Both the position numbers and the translations under genes were made by a program. Below are positions 9,347 through 18,586 of a DNA stretch of 64,000 nucleotides, piece by piece; positions within the stretch are counted from its first letter, which is position 1, and every line of letters begins with the position of its first letter. The stretch comes from Clostridium paridis (GTDB lineage Bacteria > Bacillota > Clostridia > Clostridiales > Clostridiaceae), in contig NZ_JAESWA010000019.1 of NCBI RefSeq assembly GCF_016765615.1, positions 1-64,000 on the forward strand, written 5' to 3'. A model generated the notes under the pieces. That model was not told where the DNA came from, did no database searches, and was given only the letters and a program-made list of their open reading frames with translations.

Positions 9347-9937
9347 ATGAAGAAGGAAATAGATAAAAAGTCTATTGAGAGAAATATAAGAGAAATTCTT
9401 ATTGCCCTAGGAGATGATCCTGACAGAGAAGGATTAAAGGATACTCCAAAGAGAGTGGCAAAAATGTTTGAAGAAGTTTTCGAAGGTATGCTTTATTCCA
9501 ACGAAGAGATAGCTGAAAAGTTCGGAGTTACATTTGAGGAAGAGGATTTTGCACTTGAGAAGCATAAAAACATGGTTATTGTAAAAGATATTCCTATATT
9601 TAGCTACTGTGAGCATCACATTGCACTTATGTACAATATGAAGGTGTCAGTAGGATATATACCAAATGAAAAGGTAATTGGGCTTAGTAAAATTGCAAGA
9701 ATTGCAGAGATGGTTGGGAAAAGACTTCAGCTTCAAGAGAGAATAGCCATGGATGTTGCGGATGTTATTGAAATGGCCACAGATTCAAAGGATATTGCAG
9801 TAATTGTAGAAGGTGAACATAGTTGTATGACTTCCAGAGGAGTTAAAAAGCCTGGTTCAGTCACTAAAACAACAGTATTTAGAGGAGAATTTGATAAGAA
9901 AGATAGTTTAAGACAAGAATTTTTATTATTACTTTAG
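9347..9937 (+). CDS. folE: GTP cyclohydrolase I FolE
   Basis: GTP cyclohydrolase I of 196 residues, making 7,8-dihydroneopterin triphosphate from GTP. Zinc-site residues are in CEHHIA and [13 protein letters not shown], and [12 protein letters not shown] is the N-terminal family motif. Being inside the preQ1 operon, it supplies QueD directly; it may also serve folate synthesis. It starts three bases after the queE stop. Confidence 0.95.
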   Translation: MKKEIDKKSIERNIREILIALGDDPDREGLKDTPKRVAKMFEEVFEGMLYSNEEIAEKFGVTFEEEDFALEKHKNMVIVKDIPIFSYCEHHIALMYNMKVSVGYIPNEKVIGLSKIARIAEMVGKRLQLQERIAMDVADVIEMATDSKDIAVIVEGEHSCMTSRGVKKPGSVTKTTVFRGEFDKKDSLRQEFLLLL

Positions 9938-9955
9938 TAAAGGAGATAAGAGAAG

Positions 9956-10612
9956 ATGAGAAATGAGAAAGCAGTAGTAGTTTTTAGCGGTGGACAAGAT
10001 TCCACAACTTGTTTATTTTGGGCAAAGAAGCAGTTTAAAGAGGTAATTGCAGTTTCTTTTGATTATAATCAAAAGCATTCTTTAGAGCTTGAATGTGCAA
10101 AAAAAATAGCAAAGGAATTAGAGGTAGAGCATCATATTTTAGATATGAAGCTATTAGGACAGCTAGCTCCAAATGCGTTAACTAGAAGTGATATAGAAAT
10201 AAAAGCAGGAGAAGAAGGAGAACTTCCTACTACTTTTGTTGATGGAAGAAACATGTTATTCTTAACCTTCGCAGCAGTTTTTGCAAAGCAAAAGGGTGCA
10301 CGCCATTTAATTACAGGAGTATGTGAAACAGATTTTAGTGGATATCCTGATTGCAGAGACATCTTTATTAAATCATTAAATGTAACCTTAAACCTTGCAA
10401 TGGACTATCAATTTGTAATTCACACTCCAATCATGTGGATTAATAAAGAAGAAACTTGGAAGATGGCAGATGAAATGGGAGCATTAGAATATATAAGAGA
10501 AAAAACATTAACTTGTTACAATGGAATAATTGGAGATGGTTGTGGAGAATGTCCATCTTGTAAGCTTAGAAAAAGAGGCTTAGAGGATTATTTAAATTCA
10601 AAAAATAAGTAG
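9956..10612 (+). CDS. queC: 7-cyano-7-deazaguanine synthase QueC
   Basis: ATP-dependent synthase of 218 residues turning 7-carboxy-7-deazaguanine and ammonia into preQ0. The N-terminal PP-loop is [11 protein letters not shown] (about 10-20), and the C-terminal zinc site is in CGECPSC. Spacing to folE is 18 bases with an AAGGAGATAA ribosome site. Confidence 0.95.
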   Translation: MRNEKAVVVFSGGQDSTTCLFWAKKQFKEVIAVSFDYNQKHSLELECAKKIAKELEVEHHILDMKLLGQLAPNALTRSDIEIKAGEEGELPTTFVDGRNMLFLTFAAVFAKQKGARHLITGVCETDFSGYPDCRDIFIKSLNVTLNLAMDYQFVIHTPIMWINKEETWKMADEMGALEYIREKTLTCYNGIIGDGCGECPSCKLRKRGLEDYLNSKNK

Positions 10613-10624
10613 GAGGATTGACTT

Positions 10625-11134
10625 ATGGAAAAACAATTTGAAGGCAGAAGTAAAGAAGAACTAGAAGGAATTAGTTTACTTGGAAATCAAGGAACAAAAT
10701 ATAAAACACAATATGATCCAAGTATTTTAGAAGTATTTGATAACAAACATCCAGATAATGATTATTTTGTAAAGTTTAATTGCCCAGAGTTCACAAGTCT
10801 TTGTCCTATGACTGGTCAACCAGATTTTGCAACAATATATATAAGCTATATACCTGGTCAAAAAATGGTGGAGAGTAAATCTTTAAAATTATATTTATTT
10901 AGCTTCAGAAATCATGGTGATTTTCATGAAGATTGCGTAAATGTAATAATGAAAGATTTAATTAAGATAATGGATCCAAAGTACATAGAAGTTTGGGGCA
11001 AGTTCACACCAAGAGGTGGAATAAGCATAGACCCATATTGCAATTATGGCAAAAAAGGTACAATGTTTGAAGAAATGGCTAAGAATCGTCTATTCCAACA
11101 TGATATGTACCCAGAAAAAATAGATAATAGATAA
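10625..11134 (+). CDS. queF: NADPH-dependent preQ0 reductase QueF, type I
   Basis: Reduces the nitrile of preQ0 to the amine of preQ1, the last precursor step before tRNA exchange. The 169-residue length indicates the single-domain YkvM-like type. C60 in [11 protein letters not shown] is the thioimide-forming nucleophile, and [21 protein letters not shown] is the QueF motif, read here as two parts around SFRN. AGGAGG precedes the start. Last gene of the operon, so the operon makes preQ1 from GTP in full; tgt and queA are not in the window. Confidence 0.95.
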   Translation: MEKQFEGRSKEELEGISLLGNQGTKYKTQYDPSILEVFDNKHPDNDYFVKFNCPEFTSLCPMTGQPDFATIYISYIPGQKMVESKSLKLYLFSFRNHGDFHEDCVNVIMKDLIKIMDPKYIEVWGKFTPRGGISIDPYCNYGKKGTMFEEMAKNRLFQHDMYPEKIDNR

Positions 11135-11143
11135 TTAAGTTTA

Positions 11144-11187
11144 GAATCTCTGATAATTATTTGTAATTTCAGGGGTTCTTTATTTAT
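11144..11187 (+). terminator. Terminator of the queuosine operon
   Basis: GAATCTCTGA (11144-11153) pairs over 10 bp, with G-T wobbles, with TCAGGGGTTC (11169-11178), followed by TTTATTTAT. Confidence 0.7.
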
Positions 11188-11222
11188 CCAACTAATTTCT
11201 CATGTTTGGCTCTATGCAAATC

Positions 11223-11242
11223 TGTTCGAGTTAAGTGTTGAT
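11223..11242 (+). repeat. Left inverted repeat of the IS1595-like element
   Basis: TGTTCGAG followed by TTAAGTGTTGAT; the latter 12 bases are a perfect reverse complement of the right end. Confidence 0.65.
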
Positions 11243-11295
11243 AAAATTGGATTTTACTGCCTTATGAGTAAAGGAGTAAAGCATAATTAACATCT

Positions 11296-12255
11296 TTAAG
11301 AGGCCTTCAAAACACCATCAAATTGGATTTTATTGAAGCTGCTAATTTTCAGCTGCCTTACACCAAATAAAAGCTTATTAAATATTTCTTTTACTAAGTT
11401 TTTAACATCAGTAGATTTCAAAATAAATAAGTTAATATAGTAACTTAAATACTTACTAGCTACACCAGAATAAACATATAGGAAACGCTTGAAATCTATA
11501 GATTGTTTTCTAGCATTACCTAAATTCACATCATCCCTCAAATATGATAGACTTCCATACATTGAAAGTTGAAGATTATTATCTTTTGCAAACCTAATGT
11601 ACAGAGGGTTTCTAGGCGTTCCAAGAATTTTACCATTCTTAATAATGGGAGCAAGAATGTCATCTAAGATTTCTCTTGTAACTACATTTTTACATGAGGG
11701 TTTAAAGAATGAATTATTAAATGAATCCTTAGAACTCAATATTAGTATAGAATCTCTTTCATTAAGTGGAGGTAGTAGCTTTTTTGAATGATTTCCTTTG
11801 AAGTTTTCTTTCAATTTTAGTTCGTGTAATTCTATAACATTTGAGAGAAAGGGACTTTCTAATTCCTCACCAACTACGCTTAAGATTTTATGTCTCCAAT
11901 AGAAACTTGTGCTTAAATTAATACCAAGTAATCTTGAAGTATCTCTAAGCGGTAGGTTTTCTTTAATACAAAATATATATTTTATCCAAGTTTCTAGAGG
12001 CTTTTTACTATACATAAATGGAGACCCCGTTGTTTCTGAAAAACTCTTTCCACAGGATTTACAAATATATCGTTGCTTCTTAAGCTTTGTTTTACCATTT
12101 CTATTTATACATTTACTATTACATTTAGGACATTCATGTGGAAATTTTGGCTTAATACTTTTCATGATTTTATTAATTTGAACTTCAGTAAAAATATCTT
12201 CAGATTTTAGAAACATTTTTTTGAAATATGTAGCTAAGTGATTCAAATAAATCAT
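11296..12255 (-). CDS. IS1595-family transposase-like protein, catalytic residues altered
   Basis: Protein of 319 residues with an uninterrupted frame. An N-terminal zinc ribbon (CPKC ... CKSCGKSF, about 42-70) and a helix-turn-helix (PLRDTSRLLGINLSTSFYWRHKIL, two joined motifs) are typical of IS1595 transposases. The C-terminal DDE-like domain is recognisable by IDFKRFLYVYSGVASKYLSY. Where the family has EIDE at the first catalytic Asp this protein has ELHE, and the second Asp (usually TDG) reads GTPRN. It is therefore probably inactive as a transposase. The ATG at 12255 directly abuts its GGAG ribosome site, which is odd spacing. Domesticated function is possible but unsupported. Confidence 0.75.
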   Translation of the reverse strand: MIYLNHLATYFKKMFLKSEDIFTEVQINKIMKSIKPKFPHECPKCNSKCINRNGKTKLKKQRYICKSCGKSFSETTGSPFMYSKKPLETWIKYIFCIKENLPLRDTSRLLGINLSTSFYWRHKILSVVGEELESPFLSNVIELHELKLKENFKGNHSKKLLPPLNERDSILILSSKDSFNNSFFKPSCKNVVTREILDDILAPIIKNGKILGTPRNPLYIRFAKDNNLQLSMYGSLSYLRDDVNLGNARKQSIDFKRFLYVYSGVASKYLSYYINLFILKSTDVKNLVKEIFNKLLFGVRQLKISSFNKIQFDGVLKAS

Positions 12256-12335
12256 CTCCTAAGATTATGTATTTGAATTCTTGCCATAAATCATTTGGGT
12301 TAGTCAATAAAAGTATATTTAAGAGGATATGCACC

Positions 12336-12355
12336 ATCAACACTTAATGCAAACA
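12336..12355 (-). repeat. Right inverted repeat of the IS1595-like element
   Basis: Read on the minus strand: TGTTTGCA then TTAAGTGTTGAT, 17 of 20 bases matching the left repeat. With the following G it matches each arm of the palindrome at 27653-27709. Confidence 0.65.
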
Positions 12356-12393
12356 CTTTTGTATGAAGTGGAATTCACAATAATACCTGAATA

Positions 12394-12864
12394 TTATTCT
12401 ACGGAGCTTGTACTAACATTCCCATCAATTTCTGACCTCTTGTCTACAAATAAGTTATAAGCAAGTCCTATAAGAACTAAGATACCACCTACAAATTTTC
12501 CTGTAGATAATATATTTAATGAGAAGTAATCAATGATTATTCCTCCAAGTAATTGCCCTACAAATGTAAATAAAGTTAAATAAAAAGCAGACATTTTAGG
12601 TGTTATATAGCTTGAAAAAGCAACAAATAACACTCCTAGAAAACCTCCAAGATAGGCTTGGAAGGGAATATTCCCTGAAAAAATAGCATTTGTATTAGAT
12701 CCATAGTTGCTTATAACAAGTATAATTGTTGAAAAGCTTAGTCCAGTTAAGTAGTTGAAAAAAGTTCCTTGAAAAAGACCAATTTTTTTAGACAAATTGG
12801 AGTTTATAACTCTTGAGATAACTATCGAAACCCCAGCTAAAACTGAAAGAAGTATATATAACAT
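12394..12864 (-). CDS. YdcZ-family (DUF606) small membrane transporter, subunit 2
   Basis: Hydrophobic protein of 156 residues with about five membrane helices, of the DMT-superfamily YdcZ/DUF606 type. Motifs such as NSNLSKKIGLFQGTFFNYLTG and SAFYLTLFTFVGQLLGGIIID (each read in parts) fit this family. Members often occur as adjacent pairs that assemble into one transporter. The partner gene ends 12 bases upstream. GGAGG precedes the ATG at 12864. The short basic and serine-rich tail is cytoplasmic by prediction. Substrate unknown. Confidence 0.8.
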   Translation of the reverse strand: MLYILLSVLAGVSIVISRVINSNLSKKIGLFQGTFFNYLTGLSFSTIILVISNYGSNTNAIFSGNIPFQAYLGGFLGVLFVAFSSYITPKMSAFYLTLFTFVGQLLGGIIIDYFSLNILSTGKFVGGILVLIGLAYNLFVDKRSEIDGNVSTSSVE

Positions 12865-12876
12865 AAAAAACCTCCA

Positions 12877-13299
12877 TTAATAAACTGTCATTATAAATAT
12901 TCCTAAAGCAATAATTATAAATCCAATAATTTTTTTCTTTTCAAACTTTACCACATTGGTGCCCATAAAACCAAAATGGTCAAATATTATTGAAGTTAAG
13001 GATTGTCCTAACAATCCTAAAGCTAAAGTTAAAGCAACACCAAGATTTAAAACACTTACGTTATTAAAAAGTACAGTAAATACTCCAATAACTCCAGCGC
13101 AATAAAGATATAGGGGAGTGCCTTTTTGAAGTTTAAACTTTGCTTTGTTAACTAAAAGAATAATGCAAATAGAGATAAGTCCAACTAAGTGTATAATTAC
13201 ACTTGCAGTATAGTTTCCAGTTAGATTCCCTAAGGTTCCATTAAAAAGAATCATTATAGATGCTAGGATACCAAATAATGTAGCGTATAAATTATTCAT
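12877..13299 (-). CDS. YdcZ-family (DUF606) small membrane transporter, subunit 1
   Basis: 140-residue membrane protein, first gene of the YdcZ pair, with about five helices starting MNNLYATLFGILASIMILFN. The frame stays open much further upstream (to 13692), but that extension overlaps the divergent regulator gene and lacks a ribosome site; the ATG at 13299 has GGAGG eight bases before it. The divergent Crp/Fnr regulator is the likely controller of the pair. Confidence 0.82.
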   Translation of the reverse strand: MNNLYATLFGILASIMILFNGTLGNLTGNYTASVIIHLVGLISICIILLVNKAKFKLQKGTPLYLYCAGVIGVFTVLFNNVSVLNLGVALTLALGLLGQSLTSIIFDHFGFMGTNVVKFEKKKIIGFIIIALGIFIMTVY

Positions 13300-13405
13300 A
13301 TTGTTCCTCCTTAATTTATAACTATAATTTATCATGGTATTATTGAAAATAAGTAGGACATATGTCATATTAAAAGAAAGAATATTTTCATTAAGGGAGT
13401 AAACT

Positions 13406-14101
13406 ATGATAAAAATAGAAGACCATAAAAAACTAGATAAATTAATACATAAATATAAAATTAATAAAATATTTTCTAAGGATATGAGACGATATATGGA
13501 ACTTATACTCTTTACAAAAGGGGAGTATATTTGTAGAGAAGGAGAAGAATTCACAAGTATATATCTATTTATATCAGGAAAAGCGAAAGTATTTACAACA
13601 CTAAGTAACGGAAAGTCTTTGCTACTTAGCTTTTGCGAGGATTTTGCAGTACTTGGTGACTTGGAATTATTTAACTCTATAGGGGCATCCACAAATGTAC
13701 AGATTATATCAGATACTTATTGCATAAGGATTCCACTAAACAAGGCAAAAGAGGATTTGTTAAATGATGTGAATTTCTTAAGATTTGCATGTGAATCCTT
13801 AAGTGAAAAATTACATGTTTCCTCTAAAAAAAGTTCAGTTAATTTGCTTTACCCACTAGAAAATAGGCTTGCAAGATATATATTTGAGACTAAAGAAACG
13901 GCTAACATAAATGGAGAAGACATACTCAAATTTCAAGAAAATCTTACAGAAATAGCAGAGCTTTTAGGGACAAGTTATAGGCATTTACATAGAACCCTAA
14001 ATATTTTATGTAATAAGGGAGTTATAAAAAAGAAAAATACTTATTATGAAGTTATAGATGGAGAACTGCTAGAGAGTCTTTCCTCTGATGTATATAAATA
14101 A
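13406..14101 (+). CDS. Crp/Fnr-family regulator (YeiL-like)
   Basis: Transcription regulator of 231 residues. An N-terminal cyclic-nucleotide-binding-type beta barrel (about 25-125; KGEYICREGEEFTSIYLFISG) is followed by a dimer helix and a C-terminal winged helix-turn-helix (ENLTEIAELLGTSYRHLHRTL). The overall layout and the LENRLARYI helix resemble YeiL-type members. I see no Cys cluster of the Fnr kind and no clear cAMP pocket, so its signal is unknown. It is divergent from the YdcZ pair across 106 bases, suggesting it regulates them. Confidence 0.85.
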   Translation: MIKIEDHKKLDKLIHKYKINKIFSKDMRRYMELILFTKGEYICREGEEFTSIYLFISGKAKVFTTLSNGKSLLLSFCEDFAVLGDLELFNSIGASTNVQIISDTYCIRIPLNKAKEDLLNDVNFLRFACESLSEKLHVSSKKSSVNLLYPLENRLARYIFETKETANINGEDILKFQENLTEIAELLGTSYRHLHRTLNILCNKGVIKKKNTYYEVIDGELLESLSSDVYK

Positions 14102-14130
14102 AAGCCAGGCAAATAAGCCTGGCTTTATTT
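14101..14130 (+). terminator. Bidirectional terminator between regulator and anti-sigma genes
   Basis: Perfect 10-bp stem AAAGCCAGGC (14101-14110) and GCCTGGCTTT (14117-14126), with T-rich DNA on the plus side and an A-run giving T on the minus strand. It serves two convergent genes. Confidence 0.9.
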
Positions 14131-14134
14131 ATAT

Positions 14135-15160
14135 TTAGTTTAGAGGAACAGTTTTATCTAATAATATTATATCCTTTAAATCTTTAGGATCACGAGAATT
14201 AGCTGCTTTAAGTGGTCCATTATAAATTACAATTCTAATACTCTTAGTGTCTTTACTTGGAGTAGCGAATAAAGATGTTTCTACACCATTCTCAATGCTA
14301 CTATGATCAAATTTTAATTCATTTCCTTTATCATCATATATTCTCTTGTCATAAATTGTTTCAAAATCATCTTTTGAGTGAGCAGTTTTAAGCATTGTCT
14401 GAAATGGAGTAATAGAAATAGATTCAATCTTTTGACCATTTGCTTCAGCATCGGAAATAGGAATATTCTTATTAAGAGATTTATCCACCTTAACAGGAAC
14501 TTTAAATGCCCATGTACCCCTCAAAAGTTGATCTTTCTCTAAATCTTGAGTTCCTATCCTAGATAGTTTTACTTGAAAATCAAAACTATCTGGGATAGAT
14601 GTGTCTAAGGAATCTAGATTATATTTTTCCACTCCTATAAAGGTGTGCTCGTCTAGGAATTTTCCTTCAAGGCCGGCAACGCCAGAGGCATCTAGTTCTT
14701 TATTTGAAAAACTTACTTTTTCATATGCTGCAGAATACATTAGTTGATCCATTGTAAGTGACTTGTCGCCCAAATTAAACTTGGTTTGACTTTCTACTTT
14801 ATAAGTTACATATAGAGACTGGCCATCGCAAAGAATATCTGACATAGTTATTTTAATTCCATTAGAAACAGCCGATTTATTTACAGAAGTAGAATATTCG
14901 GAATAGTTTCCAGGGAAATATATATTTTTTTCGATAGATTCAAAAACACTTCCTACTATAGGGAGTTTGGCAGCAAAAGCTGGGTTACTATAACCAAGGG
15001 TAAATAATACAGCAAAGCTTGCTGAAACAGCAATGGAAGCAATTTTTATCTTTTTAGGTTTTCTTAATTTTTTATCGTTAACTGCTTTTAAAACAGCATT
15101 TTCTATAGTTGAATCTATACCATCAGGTATTTGTATATTATTAAAATTTTCATTAATCAT
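14135..15160 (-). CDS. DUF4179 anti-sigma factor, membrane-anchored
   Basis: Protein of 341 residues. A short cytoplasmic N-terminus with an anti-sigma helix (about 1-40) and a single TM helix (about 43-63, SIAVSASFAVLFTLGYSNPAF) are followed by a large extracytoplasmic DUF4179 domain (VGSVFESI ... ITMSDILCDGQSLYVTYKV). Its start overlaps the sigma gene stop by eight bases, the classic coupling of an ECF sigma factor with its anti-sigma factor. It probably holds the sigma factor at the membrane until an envelope signal is sensed. Confidence 0.88.
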   Translation of the reverse strand: MINENFNNIQIPDGIDSTIENAVLKAVNDKKLRKPKKIKIASIAVSASFAVLFTLGYSNPAFAAKLPIVGSVFESIEKNIYFPGNYSEYSTSVNKSAVSNGIKITMSDILCDGQSLYVTYKVESQTKFNLGDKSLTMDQLMYSAAYEKVSFSNKELDASGVAGLEGKFLDEHTFIGVEKYNLDSLDTSIPDSFDFQVKLSRIGTQDLEKDQLLRGTWAFKVPVKVDKSLNKNIPISDAEANGQKIESISITPFQTMLKTAHSKDDFETIYDKRIYDDKGNELKFDHSSIENGVETSLFATPSKDTKSIRIVIYNGPLKAANSRDPKDLKDIILLDKTVPLN

Positions 15161-15722
15161 CTAAGTATCCCTCCATCAATATTTTACTTAAATTTTCTTT
15201 TGATCTTCTTAGATAAGTCTTAACTGTATTCAGAGGTATATCCATAATAGAAGAAATGTCCTCTATGGATAAATCATTGAAATATTTAAGGATTATAACA
15301 GTCTTATAATTTTCTCTAAGCAAATCAATGGCATTATACAAATCGAGTTTTTCCTCTATGGAAACATTTGATGTTGGTTCTTTAAGTACCATAGTGTCAT
15401 CAATATATGAAATATTCTCATTTCTTCTTAAGTACTTAATAGCTGTATTAATCAATATTCTAGTAATCCACGTTTTAAAGTATTGTGGGTTTCTTAGAGT
15501 TTTTATGTTAAGAAATGCATTATAAGTACATTCGTGCAAAACCTCTAAAGCACTTTCTTCACTCTTAACATAAGCATAGGCAGTTCTATAAAGATAGCCT
15601 TTGTAAACTTTCATAGTTTCAATAAATGCAGAAGAATCTCCCTTAACTGCTTTTTTTATAAGTTTTAGCTCAAGAGCATTTTTATCAGTTTCTTTAACGT
15701 TAAGCTCAATTAAGTTTTCCAT
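15153..15722 (-). CDS. ECF-type RNA polymerase sigma factor
   Basis: Sigma-70-family ECF factor of 189 residues. Region 2 (about 30-95) includes AYAYVKSEESALEVLHECTYNAF, read as the usual DxxxDVxQExF helix variant, and region 4 (about 130-185) includes YFNDLSIEDISSIMDIPLNTVKTYLRRSK (two adjoining motifs). AAAGGAG precedes the ATG. Operon with its DUF4179 anti-sigma gene. ECF promoters are usually autoregulated, but I could not pick a confident one in the 199 bases upstream. Confidence 0.92.
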   Translation of the reverse strand: MENLIELNVKETDKNALELKLIKKAVKGDSSAFIETMKVYKGYLYRTAYAYVKSEESALEVLHECTYNAFLNIKTLRNPQYFKTWITRILINTAIKYLRRNENISYIDDTMVLKEPTSNVSIEEKLDLYNAIDLLRENYKTVIILKYFNDLSIEDISSIMDIPLNTVKTYLRRSKENLSKILMEGYLDD

Positions 15723-15933
15723 AGTACTCCTTTAAATCAAAAATATATTTAAACATCGATGTTACACATATTAGAGATACTGAGTGTGTAAAAAGTTTCA
15801 ACATAATAAAATTTAATTAATTATATTATAATTTACATGAATTTGAAATACATGGTAAATAACTGTATAATTTAAGTGTTTATGAATGATAAATATTTTA
15901 TATTCTTTTTATTAAGGATAGATGGGGGATAAA

Positions 15934-17178
15934 ATGAAGTTTTTAGAGAATATGTTTAAACAATATAGGGGACTGCCTAAAGAGATGTATATTTTATTCA
16001 TTGGAAGAATGGTTAACAGCATGGGTTCTTTTGTTTTCCCGTTGTTGGCATTAATATTAACACAAAAGATAGGTATGTCTAGTGGGCAGGCAGGAGGATT
16101 TGCTACATTACTTGCAGTATGTCAGGTACCATGTTTAATGCTTGGAGGAAAGCTTGCAGATACAATTGGCCGTAGAAGGGTTATTATATTATTTCAATTA
16201 TTAGGTGCAGCAGCATATATTTCCTGTGGGTTTATGAAACCTTCAATTTTTATGACTTATATTATTATATTAGCATCGTGCTTTTATGCAATATCTCAAC
16301 CAGCCTATGATGCATTAAATGCTGATCTTACAACACCAGAAAACAGACAGGCAGCATATTCACTATTATATATGGGTTTTAATCTAGGATTTGCAATAGG
16401 ACCTATTATAGGTGGTATGTTATATAAAAAATTCTTAACTCTTGTTTTCATTGGGGATGCAGTAACAACATTAATTTCTTTATGTCTTTTTGTAATATTT
16501 ATAAAAGAGACAATGATTAAAAAAGGAGAGGTTAATGCTCAAGAAGAGGAGACTCTAGAAAGTCATGTAGAAGGATCAGCAATTAAGGTGCTATTACAAA
16601 GACCTATATTACTTATATTCTCTTTAATAATGCTAGCTTATTCTTTTGCATATTCTCAATGGGGTTTTGCACTTCCTATACAAATGGGAACCATTTTAGG
16701 ACAAGATGGAGCTAGAATTTATGGGCTAATGGGTGGTCTAAATGGGGTTGTAGTTATAGCATTTACTCCATTATTAACATCTATTACACAAAAACTAAAT
16801 CCAATTAAAACTATGGCTATAGGCGGAGCACTATACGCACTATCCTTTGGATTATTTGGATTTATAAAAGCATTGCCATTATTCTTCTTTGGAGTATTTT
16901 TAATGACAATTGGAGAAATACTTATAGCTATAAATAATGGAGCATTTGTGGCCAATCATACACCAGCTTCACATAGAGGAAGGATAAGCTCGATACTCCC
17001 AATTATATCTGGTGCAGGTTTTGCTTTTGGACCAATGATAATGGGAAACTTCATGGAGAATCATAGTATTATGAGCTCTTGGCTAGTAATTGCATCCGTG
17101 GCAATAATAGGAACTATTTCTATGTTTGGATTAGAATTTGCGGATAATAAAAGTAAAGCTGTAGAGGAAATTAATTAA
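15934..17178 (+). CDS. Major facilitator superfamily transporter
   Basis: Integral membrane protein of 414 residues with about 12 helices in two halves. The MFS motif between TM2 and TM3 is GGKLADTIGRRRVI, and the central loop (about 195-215) is acidic. It resembles drug-efflux MFS proteins of the YttB/MdtG type, but the substrate cannot be told. I start at ATG 15934, preceded by GGGGG at 15924-15928; an ATG at 15922 would include that site. Monocistronic as far as can be seen. Confidence 0.9.
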   Translation: MKFLENMFKQYRGLPKEMYILFIGRMVNSMGSFVFPLLALILTQKIGMSSGQAGGFATLLAVCQVPCLMLGGKLADTIGRRRVIILFQLLGAAAYISCGFMKPSIFMTYIIILASCFYAISQPAYDALNADLTTPENRQAAYSLLYMGFNLGFAIGPIIGGMLYKKFLTLVFIGDAVTTLISLCLFVIFIKETMIKKGEVNAQEEETLESHVEGSAIKVLLQRPILLIFSLIMLAYSFAYSQWGFALPIQMGTILGQDGARIYGLMGGLNGVVVIAFTPLLTSITQKLNPIKTMAIGGALYALSFGLFGFIKALPLFFFGVFLMTIGEILIAINNGAFVANHTPASHRGRISSILPIISGAGFAFGPMIMGNFMENHSIMSSWLVIASVAIIGTISMFGLEFADNKSKAVEEIN

Positions 17179-17230
17179 CAAAGTATCCCAACCAGCTTAT
17201 AATAAATCATATATAACTAGGAGGATAAAG

Positions 17231-18202
17231 ATGGATAAGCCAAAAGTTTTTATAGCAAGAAAAATACTAGATGAAAATAAAGAATATCTAGAAAAATACT
17301 GTGATTTAGAGACTTGGGATTCGGATTTAGAGATAACTAGAGAAGAATTATTAGATAGACTTTCTGATAAAGAAGGGTTATTAACTGTTGGAACAAAGAT
17401 TGATGAGGAATTATTAAATCGTGCACCTAAATTAAAAATAGTTAGTAATATTTCAGTTGGTTATAATAACTTTGATTTAGAAGCAATGAAAAAAAGAGGA
17501 GTTATAGGAACGCATACTCCAAACGTATTAGATGATACAGTGGCAGACTTAATATTTGGACTTATTATTTCTTCAGCACGAAGAATTCCTGAGTTAGATA
17601 GGTATGTAAAAAATGGGGAGTGGAAACCTCAAGAAGATGATGACTTATTTGGAGTAAATGTACATCACAGAACCTTAGGGATAATTGGAATGGGTAGAAT
17701 AGGAGAAGCTGTTGCTAAAAGAGGGAAGCTAGGCTTTGATATGGATGTTATCTACTATAATAGAAATAGAAAGTTAGAAACTGAAAATAACTTAGGTGTA
17801 AGATATTGCGAATTTGATGAGTTATTAAAAACTTCTGATTTTATAGTACTTATGACACCACTTACGAAGGAAACTAGGGAGCTAATAGGTTATAGAGAAT
17901 TTGATTTAATGAAAAAATCATCAATATTTATAAATGCCTCAAGAGGGCAAACTATAAATGAGAAAGCATTAATAGAAGCTCTAGAAAATAAGAAGATATT
18001 AGGGGCAGGATTAGATGTTTTTAAAATTGAACCAGTAGAAAAGGATAATCCATTACTAAAGATGAATAATGTAATAACTCTTCCGCATATTGGTTCTGCA
18101 GTTGAAGAAACTAGAAGAGATATGTTTGAAGTAGCAGTTAGGAACCTAGTTAAAGGGGTACAAGGAAAAATACCACCTAATGTAGTTCCAGAGCTTAAAT
18201 AA
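17231..18202 (+). CDS. D-isomer-specific 2-hydroxyacid dehydrogenase
   Basis: NAD(P)-dependent oxidoreductase of 323 residues, of the glyoxylate/hydroxypyruvate reductase type. The Rossmann motif is GIIGMGRIGEAVAKR (about 148-162), and the catalytic Arg (NASRGQ), Glu (DVFKIEP) and His (LPHIGSAVEETR) are all present. Likely reduces a short 2-oxo acid such as glyoxylate or hydroxypyruvate. AGGAGG precedes the start. It is followed by the tyrS T-box leader and is probably a separate unit. Confidence 0.9.
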   Translation: MDKPKVFIARKILDENKEYLEKYCDLETWDSDLEITREELLDRLSDKEGLLTVGTKIDEELLNRAPKLKIVSNISVGYNNFDLEAMKKRGVIGTHTPNVLDDTVADLIFGLIISSARRIPELDRYVKNGEWKPQEDDDLFGVNVHHRTLGIIGMGRIGEAVAKRGKLGFDMDVIYYNRNRKLETENNLGVRYCEFDELLKTSDFIVLMTPLTKETRELIGYREFDLMKKSSIFINASRGQTINEKALIEALENKKILGAGLDVFKIEPVEKDNPLLKMNNVITLPHIGSAVEETRRDMFEVAVRNLVKGVQGKIPPNVVPELK

Positions 18203-18264
18203 GAAAGTTAAACAATGTATTTACAAGCAGATTAATTTGATATAAAATGATATAAATTCATAAA

Positions 18265-18567
18265 TGAAAGCGTTGAGGAGAAAGAGTAGCATAAGCAGAG
18301 TCTTAAAGAGAGTTCCCGGTAGGTGAGAGGGGCAAGATAAGTTAATGTGAATACATCTCTGAGCAGTACTCTGAAAGATAGAGAGTTTTAAAAACTCTAG
18401 TAATCTAGTAGGCAGTTTCCGGATTTTGCACCCGTTATAGTGCTAGAGTATAACCAATTTATAATTGACGTACTTGAAGAGGTTACTATTGTGAAATAGT
18501 AATGAATTTAGGTGGTAACACGTGAGTAATGCTCTCGTCCTTTTTAATAAAGGACGAGAGCTTTTTT
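18265..18567 (+). ncRNA. T-box leader, tyrosine-specific
   Basis: About 300-base T-box riboswitch upstream of tyrS. Visible parts: the Stem I region with the specifier UAC (Tyr) at 18352-18354 in the context GAATACATCTCTGAGCAG; the T-box sequence TTAGGTGGTAACACG around 18508-18522; and a strong terminator GCTCTCGTCCTTT / AAAGGACGAGAGC at 18531-18561 followed by seven T. Uncharged tRNA-Tyr pairs with the specifier and the T-box bulge (UGGU) to favour the antiterminator. The 5' boundary is approximate. It fills the 384-base gap between the dehydrogenase and tyrS. Confidence 0.93.
18531..18567 (+). terminator. Regulated terminator of the tyrS T-box
   Basis: Stem GCTCTCGTCC (18531-18540) with GGACGAGAGC (18552-18561), extended by T/A pairs in the loop, then a T-run. 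The competing antiterminator would use the T-box at 18508-18522. Confidence 0.9.
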
Positions 18568-18586
18568 ATTTTTAGGAGGGATTAAA

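Larger units (their letters stand above)
11223..12355. mobile_element. Decayed IS1595-like insertion sequence, about 1.13 kb
   Basis: A single transposase-like gene is framed by inverted repeats: 11223-11242 on the left and 12336-12355 on the right match at 17 of 20 positions, including a perfect 12-base core TTAAGTGTTGAT. Similarity continues weakly outward (about 8 of 15 further bases), so the original ends may lie near 11208 and 12370. I see no convincing target duplication. The transposase has lost expected catalytic aspartates, so the copy looks immobile by itself. A palindrome at 27653-27709 carries the same terminal sequence. Confidence 0.65.

Noticed and set aside
13300-13692. Upstream extension of the YdcZ subunit 1 frame
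   Set aside because: It overlaps the well-supported Crp/Fnr gene on the other strand and has no ribosome site; the ATG at 13299 has GGAGG.
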